A DNA stretch of 64,000 nucleotides from Alphaproteobacteria bacterium (GTDB taxonomy: Bacteria > Pseudomonadota > Alphaproteobacteria > Sphingomonadales > Sphingomonadaceae). Every line of letters starts with the position of its first letter. Position 1 is the stretch's first letter. Shown here piece by piece: positions 14,283 through 22,619 of the stretch. The position numbers and the translations under genes are program-made. The stretch lies in the NCBI GenBank assembly GCA_005883305.1, contig VBAC01000001.1, forward strand, positions 1,736,001 to 1,800,000. Direction: 5' to 3'. Under the pieces are notes generated by a model. The model ran no database searches and was not told the DNA's origin. It saw only the letters and a list, made by a program, of their open reading frames with translations.

Positions 14283-17200
14283 GGGCAGGAATCCGGTCGA
14301 AGAGTTACGCTGCCGACGGCGCCCCCCGCGATATCAGCGATGGTTTGCAAAACCAGGTCCGCTCCAAGTCCGCGGCTGGCAATCGTGGTGCCCATATCAT
14401 AGGCCGGGAAGGGCGCGCCGCCATACCATTCCAACAAAGTTCCCACCATTCGCACGTCACCCGCTATGCTATAAGCGGCTAATGCCGGCATGGCGCTTCC
14501 CGGGCCATCCATAGTAAAACCGACTACTGCAGCAAGGATTGCTGCCCTTTGACCAAATCTACCAAGGTCATCCAACATTCGGCCAATTTTGTACGAGGCA
14601 CTATCGCAGTAGTTTGTAGGCGGACTGTCCGGTTCTCTAACCTGGCAGGTAATTACACTTCCGTTCGCGCTGCAGCCTGGAATCAATTGATTCGGATTAG
14701 TAAGCGATATTAACGTCATCGTCGTGTCAGTTAAAGTTATGTTCCTCAGATCGAACCCAGAAATGCAATAGCCGCCTAACCGGACCTCGCCGGGTTCGCA
14801 CCCATTTGTCCGCTTCGGGCGGCGCCTCCCGTTGACCGTGATAGTATCATCGTCATCGGCTGTGGGCGATGGCGCCGGCGGATCGAGACCAAGTGGGTCG
14901 GTCAAATTGATCGCATCGTTCCTCGCATAGCCATAGATGTTCATCCCGCCCCCGAACCCGATCGGATCGGTTTGCATGAACCGCCCCAGCGTCGGCGAGT
15001 ACAAGCGGGCGCGGTAGTGATACATGCCGAGCTCGGGCATCCAGAGTTGGCCGGTATATTGGAACCGCCCTGAATTGCTCGCCCCCGGTATGCCATATTC
15101 GTCGTAGCTGTTGATGGCATAGGCATTGCCGCCGGCGTCGCTGACGGCGACGATCGAGCCGCGCTCGTCGGCATGGTAATAGCGCCGCGTGCTCGTCCCC
15201 GAGCCCTCGTACCAGACCACCGGCTCGTCCATGCCGGGGCCGGGGACGTAGCGGCGGGTGATGACGTTGCTGGTGTCCAGCTCCGAGATCAGGGTGCCGC
15301 CGAGGGAATCGAAGCGCTGGTAATGCCCGCCGCCGGAATCGGCGTGATAGACCTGGAGGAACCGTCCGAACGGATCGTAGACGATCAGGGAAGAGGACGG
15401 CCCCGCCGACAGGCGATTTTGCGACGTATAGGTAAAGTTCAACGTCGGCAGGCCCGTCACGGAGGACTGCGACAGATTGCCGCGGCCATCGTAGGAAAGG
15501 TCGGCCGGCCCGCTGTGGCTGTACTGGTTGAGGCCGTCGGTAATGTAGCTTCGGTTGAACGCGTAATGGCCGCCCCAGGCGTAGCTGTCGTTGCTGCGCG
15601 TGGTGCTGGCGATCTGGCCGGCCGGGTTGAAGCCGAGGTCCAGCGTCAGGTCGCTCGCCGTGCTGGCCAGGTCGTGGAAGATCTGGGTCGTCCGTCCCAC
15701 CGCGTCGTAGGTGTAATTCGTCACGGCATTGTTGCCTCTGGTCAGCGAGGTGCGCCGGCCGAGATCGTCGTAGGTATAGCTCGCCAGGGTCAGGTTCGCG
15801 CCCGACGGGCTTTCGCGGATTTCGGTCAGGTCGGTCTCGTTGTAATAATAGCCGACCTGGAAGCTGTCCGGCCAGGTGAGCCGGGTCAGGCGGCCGGCGA
15901 GGTCGTATTGCATCGTCTTGGTGCCGAAGTAGCTCGTCTCCCCCACCCTCCGCCCGAGCGCGTCATAGGTGAAGCTCACGGAATGGGCGCCGACGTGCGA
16001 CGAGGCGGTCAGGCGGCCGAGCAGGTCGTGATCGTAAGTGGAATCATATTCCGCATAGGCGGTGTTCGGTACGTTCGTGGCGGTCAGCCGGCCGAGCGCG
16101 TCGTAGCTGTAGGCGACGCTGCTATTGTCCCTCAGCCGCCGGCTCGCGACCAGCGAAGTGGAGCGCGTGCCGCTCGCCGCGGTAACGTAGGTCAGCTCCT
16201 CGTAATCCGACGTCGAGCTCGTATTGTCGGTCGTCGGGGAGGGCATGGAGGTCCGCGTCAGGCGGTCGAGCCCGTCATAGGCGTAGGTCGTGCGGTTGGC
16301 CTCGGCGTCGGTGACCCTCTCGATCTGGCCGTTGGCGGTGTACGTCGTCGCCACCTCGTCGGCCTGCACGCCGCTGACGCCGTAGCCGGTCTGGACCAGG
16401 TTCGGCCGGCCGGCATTGTCGAAGCTCGTCCTGACGATCCGGTCGGGGCCGTAGCTTCCGGTCGTGTCGAGCGTGCAGGCGTCCGACGGCAGCGACGAGG
16501 TGGCGAACTCGCTGGGGTTCATCCGCTGAGCCACGCAATTGGCGCGGCCCAGGCTGTCGTAGCTGGTCTGGGTCAGGGAATAGGTCGTGCTTCCCGAAAC
16601 CAGCCGATGGACGACGAGGCGATGGTGCGCGTCATATTCGGCCTGCATCTCCTGAAGCGGGCTGAACAAGGCCCAGTCGGCATCCGACTGGCTGTCGACC
16701 GTGCCGCGTTCGACCTTGGTCGCCTGGCCGTCGGCACCGTAGGTCACCCGGATCGCCCTGTGATGCAGCGCGCCGCCGCCGTCCGGATCGGGGCCGATCT
16801 CGCCGATCACCTGCCGGGCGCTATTGTAGCGGTAGCGCGTGGTGTCCGCCGTGCCGGAGATCGGCCCATCCACGGTGAGCAGGTTGCCGAAATCGTCGTA
16901 GGTCATCGTGCTGGTCGCGATGAGCGTTCCGGCGCCGTCCCTTCGGGTGACCGATGTCGCATTGCCCTGGTCGTCATAGCCGATCACGGTGCGAATCTCG
17001 TCCGCGGTGTCGACGCAGGTCGGGGAAGCGGTGCTTCCGGTGGCGCAGGCCGAGATTCCGGTGAGCAGATATCCGCCGTCGGCCGGCGTGTAGGAATAGC
17101 GCGTCTGCGGCCGAGTCCCCGTGCCCCCCGGCGCCGGGCCGGTGACCGTCAGCACGCCGCCATGGGTGCCGTCGTACGCATAGTCGGTGACGTTCCCGCG

Positions 17201-18502
17201 CTCGTCGGTGGTGGTCAGCGGGCTGTTGCAGGACGAGTCGATGCAGCTCGATATGTAGGTTGCGCTGGTCACGACGTCGGGGAGGCCGGTGCTCGGTTTC
17301 GCGACCTGGCGCACCTCGGTGACGTTGCCGCGGCTGTCGCGGGTGTAATTAGTGTAATTGCCCTCCGGCTGGGTAATGCGCGTCAGCCGCCCGTTGCCGT
17401 CATAGGTGTAGCTGGTCGTGTGGCTCAGCGGATCGGTCACCGATGTGATCTGGCCGATCGCGGTGTCGGCGACGATTGTGGTCACCTGGCTGGCCGCGTC
17501 GGTGATCGTCGTCGTCGCATTGTTGCCGCTGACGCTGCGCGAATAGTTCGTGGTGATGCCGTCGCGCACGATTTGGGTCACCGCGAATCCGGAGAAGGAG
17601 ACGGTGATATCGTCCGACGACGAGCCCGGGCGCCGGATGCCGAGCGAGTTGGTGCCGTTGGTGACCCGCCACACGCGGCCGTCGGCGTCGGTCATGTCGG
17701 TCACGGTCGAGGAGACGAACGTGTTGCTCACCGTGCGCGTGGTGGTCCCGTTGCTCAGCGTCTCGCCGCTGCGCTTGTACCAGTCGGGGGACGGATTCTG
17801 GTGAAGCGAGGCGAAATCCGTCACGTAGGCGAAGTCGACGGAGTAGCCGAAGCTGTTCTCGACCGTGTCGAGCCGCCAGGCGTAGGTGCAGTCGAGGCTG
17901 CCGTCCGAATTGAACGTCGAGGAGCAATTGGCGTGCACGGTCCAGCCGAACGTCACCGTCATGCCGTCCGGCTGAGCCATGCCGAGCGCGGTCGCACAGC
18001 AGGAGCTCTGATTGGCGTTGGTATGGGCGCACAGGTTGGAGGCGCCATATTGATCGTCGGCCGGAGCGCCGAAGGTGATCGCCCTGCCGTCGGGGGCGGT
18101 GTAGACGAACGCGCTTCCGCCCCCTCCGCTCAGAGTCGCGCCGTTGGCCTGGGCGGGGGTGAAGCCCGAGCCCGTGCTGGTGAACGTCTCCGAACGGTCC
18201 CCGAGGACAACGACCACGGTCGTCGTCCCCCCCGAGATCGATTGGTGGGCCCACATGTTCTGCCAGTTGCCGACGCCGCCCGGATCGGTGCCGTGGCGCT
18301 CGATGGTGATCGCCCCGGGGCCGGAGCCGATCGTTCCTTCGGTCAGCACGAAGGGATAGGTGCCGCTGATCAGGTCGACTCCGTTGGCGTCCAGGGCGCG
18401 ATGCGCGGGCTCGCCGGTCTGCGCCAGCGCCGGCGCCGTCAGCCCGGTCGTCCCCAGCAGGACGGCGCCGAGCGCGCGCGTCCGTAAATTCCTGCAGCCC
18501 AT
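14279..18502 (-). CDS. Single-gene Rhs/YD-repeat toxin with uncharacterised C-terminal tip
   Basis: 1407 residues. A signal peptide (residues ~1-28, ending ALAQ) is followed by the N-terminal Rhs region (DLISGTYPFVLTEG), many YD repeats (YTYDGNGRLTRI, YAYDGLDRLTRT, YSYDALGRLTAT) and the core end GRFMQTDPIGFGGGMNIYGY...DPLGL at about residue 1204, the self-cleavage point. The ~200-residue tip starts with an acidic/basic linker (ADDDDTITVNGRRRPK), has four or more cysteines (NGCEPGE, GYCISG, PGCSANG, ITCQV) and ends with hydrophobic helices around AAILAAVVGFTMDG and LGADLVLQTIADIAGGAVGS. No known toxin fold is recognised. A three-helix immunity candidate overlaps its stop. No PAAR or T6SS adaptor domain is seen. 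Confidence 0.88.
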   Translation of the reverse strand: MGCRNLRTRALGAVLLGTTGLTAPALAQTGEPAHRALDANGVDLISGTYPFVLTEGTIGSGPGAITIERHGTDPGGVGNWQNMWAHQSISGGTTTVVVVLGDRSETFTSTGSGFTPAQANGATLSGGGGSAFVYTAPDGRAITFGAPADDQYGASNLCAHTNANQSSCCATALGMAQPDGMTVTFGWTVHANCSSTFNSDGSLDCTYAWRLDTVENSFGYSVDFAYVTDFASLHQNPSPDWYKRSGETLSNGTTTRTVSNTFVSSTVTDMTDADGRVWRVTNGTNSLGIRRPGSSSDDITVSFSGFAVTQIVRDGITTNYSRSVSGNNATTTITDAASQVTTIVADTAIGQITSVTDPLSHTTSYTYDGNGRLTRITQPEGNYTNYTRDSRGNVTEVRQVAKPSTGLPDVVTSATYISSCIDSSCNSPLTTTDERGNVTDYAYDGTHGGVLTVTGPAPGGTGTRPQTRYSYTPADGGYLLTGISACATGSTASPTCVDTADEIRTVIGYDDQGNATSVTRRDGAGTLIATSTMTYDDFGNLLTVDGPISGTADTTRYRYNSARQVIGEIGPDPDGGGALHHRAIRVTYGADGQATKVERGTVDSQSDADWALFSPLQEMQAEYDAHHRLVVHRLVSGSTTYSLTQTSYDSLGRANCVAQRMNPSEFATSSLPSDACTLDTTGSYGPDRIVRTSFDNAGRPNLVQTGYGVSGVQADEVATTYTANGQIERVTDAEANRTTYAYDGLDRLTRTSMPSPTTDNTSSTSDYEELTYVTAASGTRSTSLVASRRLRDNSSVAYSYDALGRLTATNVPNTAYAEYDSTYDHDLLGRLTASSHVGAHSVSFTYDALGRRVGETSYFGTKTMQYDLAGRLTRLTWPDSFQVGYYYNETDLTEIRESPSGANLTLASYTYDDLGRRTSLTRGNNAVTNYTYDAVGRTTQIFHDLASTASDLTLDLGFNPAGQIASTTRSNDSYAWGGHYAFNRSYITDGLNQYSHSGPADLSYDGRGNLSQSSVTGLPTLNFTYTSQNRLSAGPSSSLIVYDPFGRFLQVYHADSGGGHYQRFDSLGGTLISELDTSNVITRRYVPGPGMDEPVVWYEGSGTSTRRYYHADERGSIVAVSDAGGNAYAINSYDEYGIPGASNSGRFQYTGQLWMPELGMYHYRARLYSPTLGRFMQTDPIGFGGGMNIYGYARNDAINLTDPLGLDPPAPSPTADDDDTITVNGRRRPKRTNGCEPGEVRLGGYCISGFDLRNITLTDTTMTLISLTNPNQLIPGCSANGSVITCQVREPDSPPTNYCDSASYKIGRMLDDLGRFGQRAAILAAVVGFTMDGPGSAMPALAAYSIAGDVRMVGTLLEWYGGAPFPAYDMGTTIASRGLGADLVLQTIADIAGGAVGSVTLRPDSCP
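14915..15475 (-). repeat. Long direct repeat of Rhs core, copy in the functional gene
   Basis: Partner of 13390-13944; also overlaps the sequence shared with the relic at 5071-5337. Marks the segment through which tip exchange could occur. Confidence 0.75.
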
Positions 18503-18556
18503 GATGCCCCCCTTTAACCTGCCAAGTGCGATCCGACGCGCGAGCGGCGGGCCGGA

Positions 18557-18781
18557 TCAGGGCGGCGGCGAGTTGGGCGAGACGACGTTGACGTTGGTGC
18601 GGTTGTCGGCCTTGTCGTATGCGTAGCTGGCCGAGACGTTGTTGTTCACGCTCCCGCTGCGCTCGACCTTCACCAGCCGGCCGCGCGCGTCGTAGGTGTA
18701 GCTGATCGTCTCCGAAGCGACCGCCGCGGCGGCGGTCGCAGCGACCGCCAGGCCGAGCAGGACTTTGTCTCTGCTTCGCAT
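18557..18781 (-). CDS. Mini-YD protein: exported single YD-repeat pair, copy 2
   Basis: 74 residues, four substitutions from the copy at 11070-11294, with the same ribosome binding site (AAGGGGG) and signal peptide. It precedes the 1407-residue Rhs gene by 54 bp and is presumably transcribed with it. Conservation of the whole frame, including the SPNSPPP end, between two cassettes whose large Rhs genes have diverged strongly argues that the short protein is made and useful. Confidence 0.8.
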   Translation of the reverse strand: MRSRDKVLLGLAVAATAAAAVASETISYTYDARGRLVKVERSGSVNNNVSASYAYDKADNRTNVNVVSPNSPPP

Positions 18782-18860
18782 GATGCCCCCTTTATGCGGC
18801 TCCTCGAGCCGCGGCACGAATAGATCACCAAAGGAGGGCGGTGGAAAGCGGAATTCGTCC

Positions 18861-18912
18861 TTAATCGCCAGGCAAATTGCCGCGTACAACTACCGTAGCG
18901 GGATCACGGTAG
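18861..18912 (-). promoter_or_regulatory. Conserved promoter and inverted repeat of Rhs cassette B
   Basis: Minus-strand TTGTAC (18889-18884) and GATTAA (18866-18861) are spaced 17 bp. Adjacent at 18890-18912 is a perfect 7-bp inverted repeat CTACCGT-N9-ACGGTAG, matched imperfectly at 11404-11427. Position next to the -35 suits a regulator binding site. Confidence 0.55.
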
Positions 18913-18950
18913 CCGCATCGACTGTTGCTGGTGTCGCCTGGGGATGAAGC

Positions 18951-19721
18951 CTAACGCTGCGGCCGGCGCGGGCGCGGCGGCGCGTTGGGCGAGCGCACCG
19001 GCTCGAGCGGGTGCGGGCCGGCCGCGGGCGGCGGCTCGGCGGGGCCGGCGGTCTGGCTGGCGGCCGCGACGCGGGGCGCTGCCGCGGCCATCCGCTCCGC
19101 TTCCGCGCGCAGCTGCTCGGCGGTCATCGGCGGGACGTTGTCGGAGCCGATGGAGGCGCGGACGATCCGGCTCGGCGCCGCGGGCGGCTCGCCGCGCTCG
19201 ATGGCGTCGACGAAGTTCATGCCCGAAACCACGCGCCCGAGCACGGTATACTGGCGGTCCATCTGGAGCCTGGGCATGAACATGATGTAGAACTGGCTGT
19301 TGGCGCTGTTCAGCTCCTGCGCGCGGGCCATGCCGATCGCTCCGCGGGTGTGCGGCAGGCCGTTGATCTCCGCCTCGAGATTGGGCAGCGGCGAGCCGCC
19401 GACGCCGCTATTCTCCGGGTCTCCGCCCTGGGCCATGAAGCCTTCGATCACTCGGAAGAAGGTGAGGCCGTTGTAGAAGCCCTGGCGGGTCAGGGTCTTG
19501 ATCCGCTCGACATGGTGCGGAGCGACGTCGGGCCTCAGCTGGATCACGACCCGGCCGCCGGTCGAAAGATCGAGCACCCAGCTGTTCTCCGCCTCGAGCG
19601 GCGGCGGAGGCGGCGGCACCTGGGCTTCGGTCGGAACGGTCTGCGGCGCGTTCTGAGCCGCGGCGAGCGCGCTCCAGAACAGGCCGGCGAGGGCAAGGAA
19701 CAGGGACGGCAGACGCGGCAT
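18951..19721 (-). CDS. Periplasmic cyclophilin-type peptidyl-prolyl isomerase
   Basis: 256 residues with a signal peptide (residues ~1-22, ALAAAQ) and a proline-rich linker, then a cyclophilin domain (~45-195) with FFRVIEGFMAQGGDPENSG and the active-site region GAIGMARAQELNSANSQFYI. It catalyses cis-trans isomerisation of prolyl bonds during folding of exported proteins. The C-terminal ~60 residues are Ala/Pro-rich and basic. It lies between coaD and the Rhs island; queA, its usual neighbour in related genomes, is 14 kb away on the other side of the island. Confidence 0.92.
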   Translation of the reverse strand: MPRLPSLFLALAGLFWSALAAAQNAPQTVPTEAQVPPPPPPLEAENSWVLDLSTGGRVVIQLRPDVAPHHVERIKTLTRQGFYNGLTFFRVIEGFMAQGGDPENSGVGGSPLPNLEAEINGLPHTRGAIGMARAQELNSANSQFYIMFMPRLQMDRQYTVLGRVVSGMNFVDAIERGEPPAAPSRIVRASIGSDNVPPMTAEQLRAEAERMAAAAPRVAAASQTAGPAEPPPAAGPHPLEPVRSPNAPPRPRRPQR

Positions 19722-19823
19722 GTGAAACCCTCGATTTTTCGCTGAACGGCAAGTGTCTAGAGCCGCTTCGCCGCGGCCTCAAGCGCCGATCGCGCCTTTC
19801 GCTCCCGCCCCATGACTGGCGCC

Positions 19824-20336
19824 TTAACCGGCGCCCGCGGCGCCCCCGTCCCGCTCCACCCGCGCCCGCACCTCGGCGGCGACCGCCGGCGTGACGAAGC
19901 GGGAAATCTCGCCGCCGTAGCGCGCGATCTCCTTGACCAGCTTGGACGCGATCGGCTGCAGCGACACGCCCGCCATCAGGAAGACCGTCTCGATCTCGTC
20001 GTTGATCTGCTGGTTCATCCCCGCCATCTGAAACTCATATTCGAAATCGGCGACGGCGCGCAGGCCGCGGATGATCATCGAGGCATTTTCGCGCACCGCG
20101 AAGTCCATCAGCAGCGAATCGAAGCCGACGACCCGGATTTCCGCGCCGTCGCGAATGCCCGCGACTTCGCGCCCGACCGTCGCCAGCCGCTCCTCGACCG
20201 AGAACATCGGCGACTTGGAGGGATTGGTGGTCACTCCGATCACCAGCCGGTCGACGAGGTGCGCCGCGCGGCGGATGATATCCATGTGGCCGAGCGTGAT
20301 CGGATCGAACGTGCCGGGATAGACGCCTGTCCTCAT
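19824..20336 (-). CDS. coaD: Phosphopantetheine adenylyltransferase
   Basis: 170-residue cytosolic nucleotidyltransferase making dephospho-CoA from 4'-phosphopantetheine and ATP. The start at 20336 is set by the strong site GGGGGAGG just upstream; the frame is open further but without such a site. N-terminal TGVYPGTFDPITLGHMDII contains the TxGH motif; RGLRAVADFEYEFQMAGMN is the substrate-binding region, and GGEISRFVTPAV is the ISxxxVx-like C-terminal motif. It follows ispA by 19 bp in a housekeeping operon. Confidence 0.96.
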   Translation of the reverse strand: MRTGVYPGTFDPITLGHMDIIRRAAHLVDRLVIGVTTNPSKSPMFSVEERLATVGREVAGIRDGAEIRVVGFDSLLMDFAVRENASMIIRGLRAVADFEYEFQMAGMNQQINDEIETVFLMAGVSLQPIASKLVKEIARYGGEISRFVTPAVAAEVRARVERDGGAAGAG

Positions 20337-20355
20337 GACCTCCCCCATAGAGCGA

Positions 20356-21240
20356 TCAATGATCGCGCTCCACCGCAAAGCGCGCCACGGCCCGGAGCAG
20401 CGCCGCCTCCTCGCCGAATCCCTGGAGATGCTCGATCGCCTGGTTCAGCAACAGATCGGCCTGGCGCCGCGCGCGCTCCGACCCAAGCAGGGAGACGAAG
20501 GTCTGCTTGCCCGCGGCCAGATCCTTGCCGACGCGCTTTCCGGCCTTCTCCTCTTGTCCTTCATGGTCGATCAGATCGTCGACGATCTGGAAGGCGAGGC
20601 CGACGTCGCGGGCATAGCCGCGCAGGCCGGTGCGGCCCTCGGGCGGCACCCGCCCCATGATCGCCCCCGCTTCGACGCACCAGCCGATCAGCGCGCCGGT
20701 CTTGAGCTGCTGAAGCCGGGTCACGGCGGCGAGGTCGAGCGCGGCCTCCGACGCCATCAGGTCCATCATCTGCCCGCCGGCCATGCCCGCCGGCCCCGCC
20801 GCCCGGGCAAGCTCGGCGACCAGCTCCGCGCGGACGAACGGATCCTCGTGAGTCGCCTCGTCGGCGAGTATCTCGAACGCCAGCGCGTGGAGCGAATCGC
20901 CGGCGAGGATCGCGGTGGATTCCTCGAACGCGCGATGCAGGGTGGGCTTGCCGCGCCTCAAATCGTCGTCGTCCATGCTCGGCAGATCGTCGTGAATCAG
21001 CGAGTAGACGTGGATGCACTCCACCGAGAGCGCGACGCGCATCGCCCGCTCGCGATCTACCGCGAATATGTCGCACGCGGCGAGGACCAGCATCGGCCTA
21101 ATTCTCTTGCCCCCGCCGATCGCCGCGTAGCGCATGGCCTCGTAGAGCCGGCCGCGTCCATCTTCCGGTATGACCAGCAGGCGGTCGAAGGCCGCGTCGA
21201 TCTCGGCCCCGACCGTTTCGAGCGCTGACTTGAGGCTCAT
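20356..21240 (-). CDS. ispA: Polyprenyl (farnesyl/geranylgeranyl-type) diphosphate synthase
   Basis: 294 residues, chain-elongating prenyltransferase that condenses IPP with allylic diphosphates. First Asp-rich motif DDLPSMDDDD near residue 85 and second motif FQIVDDLIDHEG near residue 225; GGGKRIRPML is the IPP-binding site. The two-residue insertion in the first motif (DDxxxxD) is typical of bacterial FPP synthases, so IspA is the best guess. The ATG overlaps the xseB stop as ATGA, the standard xseB-ispA pairing. Confidence 0.93.
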   Translation of the reverse strand: MSLKSALETVGAEIDAAFDRLLVIPEDGRGRLYEAMRYAAIGGGKRIRPMLVLAACDIFAVDRERAMRVALSVECIHVYSLIHDDLPSMDDDDLRRGKPTLHRAFEESTAILAGDSLHALAFEILADEATHEDPFVRAELVAELARAAGPAGMAGGQMMDLMASEAALDLAAVTRLQQLKTGALIGWCVEAGAIMGRVPPEGRTGLRGYARDVGLAFQIVDDLIDHEGQEEKAGKRVGKDLAAGKQTFVSLLGSERARRQADLLLNQAIEHLQGFGEEAALLRAVARFAVERDH

Positions 21241-21482
21241 TCGCCGTCGAAGGGGGCGGTGCCTTCCGGAGCGCCGCCCGGCCCGAACTGGATTTTCTCG
21301 ATCCGCGCCTGCGCCGCCGCGAGCCGGGCCTCGCATTGCTGCTTCAGCCGGTCGCCTTCGCTGTAGAGATCGATCGCCTCGTCGAGCGGCGCCTCGCCGC
21401 TTTCGAGCTTGCGCACGATCTCCTCGAGCCGCTTCAGCGCCGCCTCGAACGAAAGCTGGGCGACTTCGTCTTCCTGAGCCAT
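21237..21482 (-). CDS. xseB: Exodeoxyribonuclease VII small subunit
   Basis: 81 residues; the frame starts a few codons earlier, but MAQEDEVAQLSFEAAL is the usual beginning. Characteristic FEAALKRLEEIVRKLESGE, then LDEAIDLYSEGDRL and a helical C-terminus. Pairs with XseA (not in the window) in single-strand DNA degradation. Overlaps ispA by 4 bp. Confidence 0.95.
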   Translation of the reverse strand: MAQEDEVAQLSFEAALKRLEEIVRKLESGEAPLDEAIDLYSEGDRLKQQCEARLAAAQARIEKIQFGPGGAPEGTAPFDGE

Positions 21483-21515
21483 GGCGAAGTGCAATGAGCC
21501 GGGGCGCGCGCGCGG

Positions 21516-22619
21516 TCAAGCCGAGGCGGAGCGATACCAGAAGACGCCGTCTTGCTCCTCCCGGACAGCGCGCCCCTCCACTTCGAGATGCCGCAGATGG
21601 GCCAGCGCTTCGCCGGTTGCCAGGCCGAACGAGCCGTCATCGATCCGGCGTCCGAACAGGATCATGAAGCAGTCGGTCGCCCGGCGAGGCTCGGCGAGAT
21701 GGACCTCGAGCGCGTCGAGGCGGCCCTTGTGGCCGTCGGAGAGCGCGTCGAGGCGTGTGTGGAGGCCGGTGAAGGGCTCGCCGTGCGAAGGAAGGACAAG
21801 CAGGTCCTCAGGGAGCCCTTTCAGCTTTTCGATCGACGCCAGCCATTCGCCGAGCGGGTCGGCCTCGGGCTCGGAGAGGCTCAGCGAGACGTTGGAGGTG
21901 ATCCGCGGAAGCACCTGGTCGCCGGCGATCATCAGCCTGGCCTCGTCGTCGACCAGACAGGCATGTTCGGGCGAATGGCCGCTGCCGACGACGATCCGCC
22001 AGGTCCTGCGGCCGATCCGAATCGAATCGCCGTCCCGCATCCGGACGTAGCTGACGGGCACCGGGCTGACGACCGAGGCGAAGCGGCCCCAGCCCTTGGC
22101 CTTTTCCTCCGCGATCCGCTCTTCGCTCCAGCCGGCGGCGCGCTGATAGGCCTCGGCTTGCGGCGGCGGCGCGTCGCGCACGTCGGTCGTCAGCATCCGC
22201 GCGAACAGCCATTCGCCGCGGGTCATCCACAGGCGTACGCCGAAGCGCTCGCAGAGCCATCCGGCGAGGCCGAGATGGTCCGGATGGAAATGGGTGCAGA
22301 TCACCCGGGTGACGGGGCGCCCCGCGAGGGCGCCGGCGAAGAGGCCCTCCCACGCCTCGCGCGCCGGAGCGATGTCGAGGCCGGTGTCGACGATCGCCAG
22401 GCCGTCCGAATCGTCGAGCAGCCACAGATTGATGTGGCCCAGCGATCCTGGAACCGGCGACCGGGTCCAGCCGATCCCGTCGGCGAGCTGGACGATCTCG
22501 CCATAAGCCGGCCCGGAGCGTCCGAGCGGGTAGGTCAGGCCGCGATGCGAAACAGGCTCGGCGGCCAGCGACGCGTCCGGCGCCGCGGGTTCTTCAGCTC
22601 TTGAAGAGGGTTTCGGCAT
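21516..22619 (-). CDS. MBL-fold metallo-hydrolase
   Basis: 367 residues. The metallo-beta-lactamase metal motif THFHPDHLG is at about residues 110-118, with the further ligands in GSGHSPEHACL and AGDQ, and a C-terminal PSHGEPFTG. Long C-terminal winged-helix-like region (ATGEALAHLRHLEVEG) as in lactonase-like and LACTB2-like MBL proteins. The substrate is unknown. The ATG at 22619 overlaps the end of the trcR gene by 26 bp, so the true start could be slightly downstream. Confidence 0.85.
   Translation of the reverse strand: MPKPSSRAEEPAAPDASLAAEPVSHRGLTYPLGRSGPAYGEIVQLADGIGWTRSPVPGSLGHINLWLLDDSDGLAIVDTGLDIAPAREAWEGLFAGALAGRPVTRVICTHFHPDHLGLAGWLCERFGVRLWMTRGEWLFARMLTTDVRDAPPPQAEAYQRAAGWSEERIAEEKAKGWGRFASVVSPVPVSYVRMRDGDSIRIGRRTWRIVVGSGHSPEHACLVDDEARLMIAGDQVLPRITSNVSLSLSEPEADPLGEWLASIEKLKGLPEDLLVLPSHGEPFTGLHTRLDALSDGHKGRLDALEVHLAEPRRATDCFMILFGRRIDDGSFGLATGEALAHLRHLEVEGRAVREEQDGVFWYRSASA

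Noticed and set aside
15173-18487. A 1104-codon open frame on the plus strand opposite the large Rhs gene
   Set aside because: It is the antisense of a YD-repeat gene in GC-rich DNA; it has no signal, no ribosome binding site and a composition (Arg/Ala/Val/Gly-rich) typical of shadow frames.
5071-18502. Regular repeats that might suggest a CRISPR array
   Set aside because: The periodicity is the YD repeat of Rhs proteins: units vary in length and sequence, and there are no identical short repeats with unique spacers.
5071-18912. Type VI secretion delivery of the Rhs toxins
   Set aside because: No VgrG, Hcp, PAAR or adaptor genes are present, and the Rhs proteins start with Sec signal peptides.
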